Made by a program: the position numbers and the translations under genes. From NCBI RefSeq assembly GCF_000142905.1, contig NW_013657630.1, positions 229,876-293,875 on the forward strand: a DNA stretch of 64,000 bases. The letters are read 5' to 3'. Below the pieces are notes generated by a model. It saw nothing but the letters and a program-made list of their open reading frames with translations, made no database searches and had not been told where the DNA came from. The stretch comes from Thecamonas trahens ATCC 50062. Taxonomy: Eukaryota; Apusozoa; Apusomonadida; Apusomonadidae. Position 1 is the first letter of the stretch. Every line of letters begins with the position of its first letter. Positions 60,201 through 64,000 of this stretch are shown piece by piece.

Positions 60201-61188
60201 GCGCGCGTGCCGGTTCTGCGGCAGCGAGCTGAGCGTGGAGAACGAGGTGCTTGTGGCCAAGGTCCGTGACGTGTGCAACGACGCCGAGTGCATGGAGCGG
60301 AGTGAGCAGGTGTGTGTGGATGTGCTCGAGTGTGGCCACCCATGCGGCGGGGTGCGCGGCGAGAAAGAGCATCTGCCATGCCTCGTGGCTGGGTGCGACG
60401 AGGCGATGACGGTGGCGAAGGACGATATGTGCATGATCTGCTGGACGGAGCCGCTCGAGGCGGCGCCGGCGGTGAAGCTCGGGTGCGGGCACGTGTTCCA
60501 CGCCATGTGCGTGGATCGCTTGCTCAAGGCCAAGTGGTCGGGCCCTAGGATCAACTTTGGGTTTTGGGCTTGCCCGCTGTGCAAGGATGCGCGGTTCGAG
60601 CATCCGGCGCTAGAGGAGGCGATTGCGCCGCTTCGCGAGCTCGAGGAGAAGGTCAAGAGCAAGGCCAAGCTCCGGGCGCGCGCATCTGGCCTTGCCGAGG
60701 ACGCCGCTGTGATGGCCGAGTACGGCGATGACGTGGTGGCGGCTGCGATGGCGCGGTTTGCTTACTACCAGTGCTACGAGTGCAAGGAGCCGTACTACGG
60801 CGGCGCGGTGGCGTGCGAGGCGGCCGGGCGCGGCGGCGACTTTGACGAGACCGAGCTCGTGTGCGGAGGATGCGTCGGGCGGCGGATCGGGGCGACGGCG
60901 TGCTCCAAGCACGGAATGGGCGACAACATGGTGTTTGCGTGTCGGTACTGCTGCTCGGTGGCGGTCTGGTTCTGCTTTGGAACGACGCACTTTTGCGATA
61001 CCTGCCACTCGAACGTCGGCGGCGTGCAGGCGGCGGCGGCGTCGGAGGACCGGCCAGTCTGCCCGGTCGGCCCGGGATGCAAGCAGCTGCCGCCGGGCCC
61101 GTGTCCGCTTGGGCTCAAGGAGTGTCCGCCGGTGGGCGAGGAGCTCTGCCTCGGTTGTGGCCTCTGTGCCGAGGCGCAGGAGTACTAG
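51243..61188 (+). CDS. MYCBP2: MYCBP2/PHR-family RING-Cys-relay E3 ubiquitin ligase
   Basis: PHR proteins (human MYCBP2, fly Highwire, worm RPM-1) are giant E3 ligases. The human enzyme passes ubiquitin through two cysteines onto Thr/Ser. Restored length is about 3,315 residues, against about 4,680 in human. Order: a basic start; helical N-terminal repeats; an RCC1-like propeller (about 52490-53820); first PHR domain (54580-55060); second PHR domain (55740-56200, GPSWGYGSRDAL then IGFSPIHGSGDYNGNIEI); acidic linkers; a DOC/APC10-like domain (58555-58930, MTDGDTDTFWEG, RVRQLRVLA); a B-box-like zinc site (CENHDDG, CADCDRFLHL); RING (60427-60590, CMICWTEPLEAAPAVKLGC); and the tandem-cysteine domain. 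Both relay cysteines appear conserved: codon 60814 (GGAVACEAAG) and codon 60973 (WFCFGTTHFC). Two breaks occur, at GGG 54555-54557 and GGGG 58507-58510; one added G at each restores the frame. ATG 51243 follows a CT-rich leader. Confidence 0.95.
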
Positions 61189-61516
61189 ACTTGGTTATCT
61201 TTACATACCACGCAGCCTGTCCGTGGCTGCAACAAAGCGAAGGCCGGACGTCTGTCTGGAGACGTCGCCTGCCGATGCTGTGCTGTGCATCGCTCGTGTG
61301 TTCCCCATCTCGGTGGCATCTGCGACATAAAGAGCAAAGCAAGACCAGCATGCAGCTGACGAGGATTGACGGTCCTACCCGGGCAATGCGCGGGCATCGT
61401 CTCCTTCTACGAGCCGTTTGTCCTTACGTTCCACGCGGCATGCTAAGGTACGGTCGCGATCACTGCTGTCTCCCATCTTGGCCACGCACAAACCTTCACC
61501 TGCGCACATCGCGCAG
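61189..61516. other. Convergent 3' intergenic region
   Basis: 328 bp between the stop codons of the PHR ligase and the orphan membrane protein. There is no repeat or gene-like frame. Confidence 0.5.
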
Positions 61517-62248
61517 TTACGATGACGACTCCGATGAAGAAGACAGGGACGATGATCGTGACTGAGACGATGACGTCGTCAAAGTGGCGTCGGCCCAAGC
61601 CTTCTTCTCGTCGACGATGTCGCGAACAGCATCCCAACATGCCATGAGAAACTTGTGCGACTGCTCCTCCTCCTGTCGCTTAGCTGCTGCAAAGAGCGAT
61701 GCTTTGTCGTCCTTGTTGAGCATGCGCTTCAGAGTCGATTGAATCATCCACGGCCCCCAAGGCTTGCACAGCACGAGCTCGGCGTTTGCACGCTCAAGCG
61801 GCATGATGAAAAGTAGAAACTTGGCGACGCGAAAGTCCCCCGGGAAGGGGTTCCTGTTGCGAAAGAGCGAGTCGGCCATGTCCAGATAGAGCTGCTTCAT
61901 CTTGCTTCGCGCACTCTCGATCTCGAGAAACGTCGCCCGGTCTTCGCCGTCGGCATACCTGTTCATCGCCCAGTTGCACGCCCAAGCCCGTAGCGCCGCA
62001 GCTGACGGCACGTTCTTCTTCTCCTCTCCCCTGTACGCTTCCGTGTCCAAACAAAAACGCCCAAACGAGTACGTCAGCACTTCGACAAAAGCCGACGAGT
62101 CAGAGGTCATTGCCCGCAACTGCGCCCGCTTCGCCTCCCGCTTCTGCCGCCGCGAGTAGCAGGCGGTGACAAGGGCAATGACAATAGTAGCTGCGGTGGC
62201 AAGTGCAGCGACAACAAACTGCCACGTCGTCGCAGAGTCCCACCCCAT
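61517..62248 (-). CDS. Orphan single-TM protein, 243 residues
   Basis: The ATG at 62248 begins MGWDSATTW. One hydrophobic segment follows at residues about 11-32 (FVVAALATAATIVIALVTACY) and then a basic stop-transfer stretch (SRRQKREAKRAQLR). The rest is a soluble, mostly helical domain with several Trp and Cys and no motif I know (for example PWGPWMIQSTLKRML near residues 165-180). The C-terminus is a Ser-rich tail. Topology is probably a signal anchor with a cytosolic body. Codon third-position GC and mixed amino-acid composition support a real gene. No function is assigned. Confidence 0.6.
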   Translation of the reverse strand: MGWDSATTWQFVVAALATAATIVIALVTACYSRRQKREAKRAQLRAMTSDSSAFVEVLTYSFGRFCLDTEAYRGEEKKNVPSAAALRAWACNWAMNRYADGEDRATFLEIESARSKMKQLYLDMADSLFRNRNPFPGDFRVAKFLLFIMPLERANAELVLCKPWGPWMIQSTLKRMLNKDDKASLFAAAKRQEEEQSHKFLMACWDAVRDIVDEKKAWADATLTTSSSQSRSSSLSSSSESSS

Positions 62249-62479
62249 AATCTATGCTATGAGCAGTGCAGTGGTCGAACGCGGTCGGTCAGCGAGGCCG
62301 AGGTACGTCGACGACGAGCCCACTGCTCCAGCGAGCGAAAACGATGTCCTACTAACCCCACGCCGATCACGCGTGCTACCCGATGCCAGCTGTCGGCCGC
62401 TGCCACCGCAGTTATCACGCCCATCGCCATCGTGCCCCCGCTGGCATCATCCCCGCGACCATCATCATCGTTGTCATCA

Positions 62480-62767
62480 TCAATCATTGATGGACGTGGG
62501 CGAGAGCGCAGTGGCTGCGGTGGCTGCTGTGGCTGCGGTGGTCTCCGGCCGCCGCCGCACTCGCTGTTGGCGCCTGTTCTTGCGGGTCTTGGGGCGCAGC
62601 AGGCCGAGGCGACTGGCCATCAGCCCGGCACCAACGCTGCTGGCGCGGTTGTACATGTCGGCAGAGGTGGCGTACCCATCGACGGCAGTCGGCCCGCCCA
62701 TGACTGCGCTCCTCGTCCGCGTCGTTCTGCTCGACGCCTTGCGGTGGCACATGACGAGGCAAGCCAT
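62480..62767 (-). CDS. Possible small basic protein or terminal exon (uncertain)
   Basis: From ATG 62767 (MACLVMCHRKASS) to TGA the frame gives 95 residues with strong G/C at third positions. It includes SADMYNRASSVGAGLMASRLGLL, a basic KTRKNRRQQRVRRRP segment and an Ala-Thr repeat at the end. The frame is open further upstream without another ATG, so it could be the last exon of a gene whose 5' part I cannot place. A competing plus-strand frame (62256-62915) covers the same DNA and cannot be excluded. Confidence 0.25.
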   Translation of the reverse strand: MACLVMCHRKASSRTTRTRSAVMGGPTAVDGYATSADMYNRASSVGAGLMASRLGLLRPKTRKNRRQQRVRRRPETTAATAATAATALSPTSIND

Positions 62768-64000
62768 GCCGAGCGACGCCGAGCGCAAGCTGACCCATCG
62801 TACCGGTGATACAGCACAGAAGGGAGCAAGAGGGAGCTCGCCGCTGCCCGATCGCCGTGGGCGGCCGGCGATCTGGACAAGCTCTGGCGCACGGCGCACA
62901 GGGAGCCTTACCTAGTGGGCGGCAAGTGATGACCTTGGGTGTGGTCGCGGGTTGTGTAGAAGGTGGTGGGTGGGAGCTGGGTGGTGATGAAGGTGGTCTG
63001 ATCGGGCGAGCGGGCGGCGGCTGGCGGCTGGTGGTTGGCGAGGACGGGGCAGCAGAGAAGGCGAGGTCGAGGCTGGGTGGCTTGAGAATGCTGTTGGTTG
63101 GTTGGTGGGTAGCATGGCATGTGATGGTTGATGGATGGCAGTGTCGGGGTCGGGGATGAGGATGGGGGTGAGATGGAGCGGGGAGACGAGGAGGAGGAGG
63201 AAGAAGAGGAGGAAGCCGAGTGCGCGATGGGATGATGCTGGGCATAGCCAAGGCATGGGGGTGGTGGTTGTGGCTGCGATGATAGTGATAGTGGTGGAGT
63301 AGGGGGTGAGAGTGGTGGTTGGTGGTGGTGGGGCGTCATGAGTATGGTAGGGGGGATGAGGAGGGTCGTCACGTGGGTGGCGGGACGAGCGAAGGGGTGG
63401 TGGGTATGGCGATTGGGCTGAAGGATTGATGTGGGTGGCTATGATGAGGCTGATGGCTGTATGTGGGGTGTAGGTGATGAGGAAGCCGGGTACTTGGCCA
63501 GCAGGAGGAGGGCGGCGAAAGTTAATTGAGTTGAACGTTGAATTAATTGAAGACAAGCAGGAACGGGTTGGTGGTGATGGGGCGTAATGAGTATGGTAGG
63601 GGGGATGAGGGGGTCGTGACATGGATGGCGGGACGGGCGCAAGGATGATGGGTATGGCGATTGGGCTTGAGCATTGATAAAAGGTGGGTATGATACGGCT
63701 GATGGGTATATGTGGGGTGTGGGGGATGAGGGTGGAAGGGCTTGGGCGGCAGGGGGAGAGCCGCGGACATTGATTGAGTTGAACGTTGAATTAATTTAAG
63801 ACAAGCAGGAACGGGCATCAAACGAGGCAATGACAGACACAACAACAACCAGAAGTCATACATGGCATTCACAGCACACACATGAGTAAGCCAACAGGGC
63901 GGAGATGGGGATGTCCGTGCATCGTCGGGATCGGCTGGCTGGGCCGGAAGGGTTGGCGCCGCTTGCGCCTCGGCTGGACGGGTACGTGGTGAAGGGGAGG
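62768..64000. other. Right-end region without a supported gene
   Basis: GGT/GGTGG-rich sequence and a GAGGA run (63183-63220), then the 249-bp duplication. The last about 120 bases (63880-64000) are more evenly composed. On the minus strand they could encode a Pro/Ala-rich stretch running off the window edge, but this is too little to call. Confidence 0.45.
63321..63817. repeat. 249-bp tandem duplication
   Basis: Two diverged copies, about 63321-63569 and 63570-63817. Shared landmarks are GGCGTMATGAGTATGGTAGG at the start, GGTATGGCGATTGGGC in the middle and GAGTTGAACGTTGAATTAAT then ACAAGCAGGAACGGG at the end, all 248-249 bp apart. The copies differ in the middle by substitutions and small indels. 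Confidence 0.85.

Noticed and set aside
62166-62915. Plus-strand frame of about 250 residues (from ATG 62256, reading MSSAVVERG)
   Set aside because: It overlaps the start of the orphan minus-strand gene and a minus-strand frame with better third-position GC; His- and Arg-rich stretches come from CAT and CGC repeats. It was not supported enough to list as a gene.

Overview
The window is a GC-rich eukaryotic nuclear segment from a unicellular organism. Its genes are large and tightly packed. Six introns can be placed from protein homology; their lengths are 86, 108, 153, 205, 512 and 800 bp, and all donors read GTA followed by C or T. There are many (GT)n, poly-G and poly-C tracts and three runs of N. 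The gene content (a multi-domain membrane hybrid histidine kinase beside SMC6, DENND10, FAH, MUTYH and an animal-like PHR ubiquitin ligase) fits a free-living protist. An apusomonad such as Thecamonas is my guess from memory and is not proven by the sequence.

Layout, left to right: repeat-rich flank (1-2086); membrane hybrid sensor kinase (+, ends 7683); SMC6 (+, 8118-12032); TMEM170-like membrane protein (-, 12143-12595); a 30-bp minisatellite and a gap; a secreted-type multi-CUB receptor with a proline-rich stalk, TIG domain and multi-pass membrane core (+, 13132-18480); a Ser/Arg-rich low-complexity protein (-, 18705-24920); DENND10 (-, 25288-26999); a coiled-coil giant of about 6,060 residues with an ENTH-like N-terminal region (+, 27888-46075); fumarylacetoacetase (-, 46155-47701); the adenine DNA glycosylase MUTYH (-, 47958-49421); the 3' end of a histone H4 gene whose body lies in a gap, followed by a canonical-looking histone mRNA stem-loop (+, 50433-50577); a MYCBP2/PHR-type RING-Cys-relay E3 ligase of about 3,315 residues (+, 51243-61188); an orphan single-TM protein (-, 61517-62248); and a repeat-rich right end with a 249-bp tandem duplication.

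No operon-like logic joins the genes. They cover signalling (kinase, CUB receptor), genome upkeep (SMC6, MUTYH, H4), trafficking (DENND10, TMEM170-like, possibly the ENTH-like giant), tyrosine catabolism (FAH) and ubiquitylation (PHR ligase).

A general caution applies. Eleven clear single-base reading-frame breaks, plus one likely one at the start of the kinase, cut otherwise well-conserved genes. All are in the same direction (one base too few) and can be placed in short homopolymer runs. I treat them as assembly undercalls, so several genes below are given as one span although the deposited frame is interrupted.
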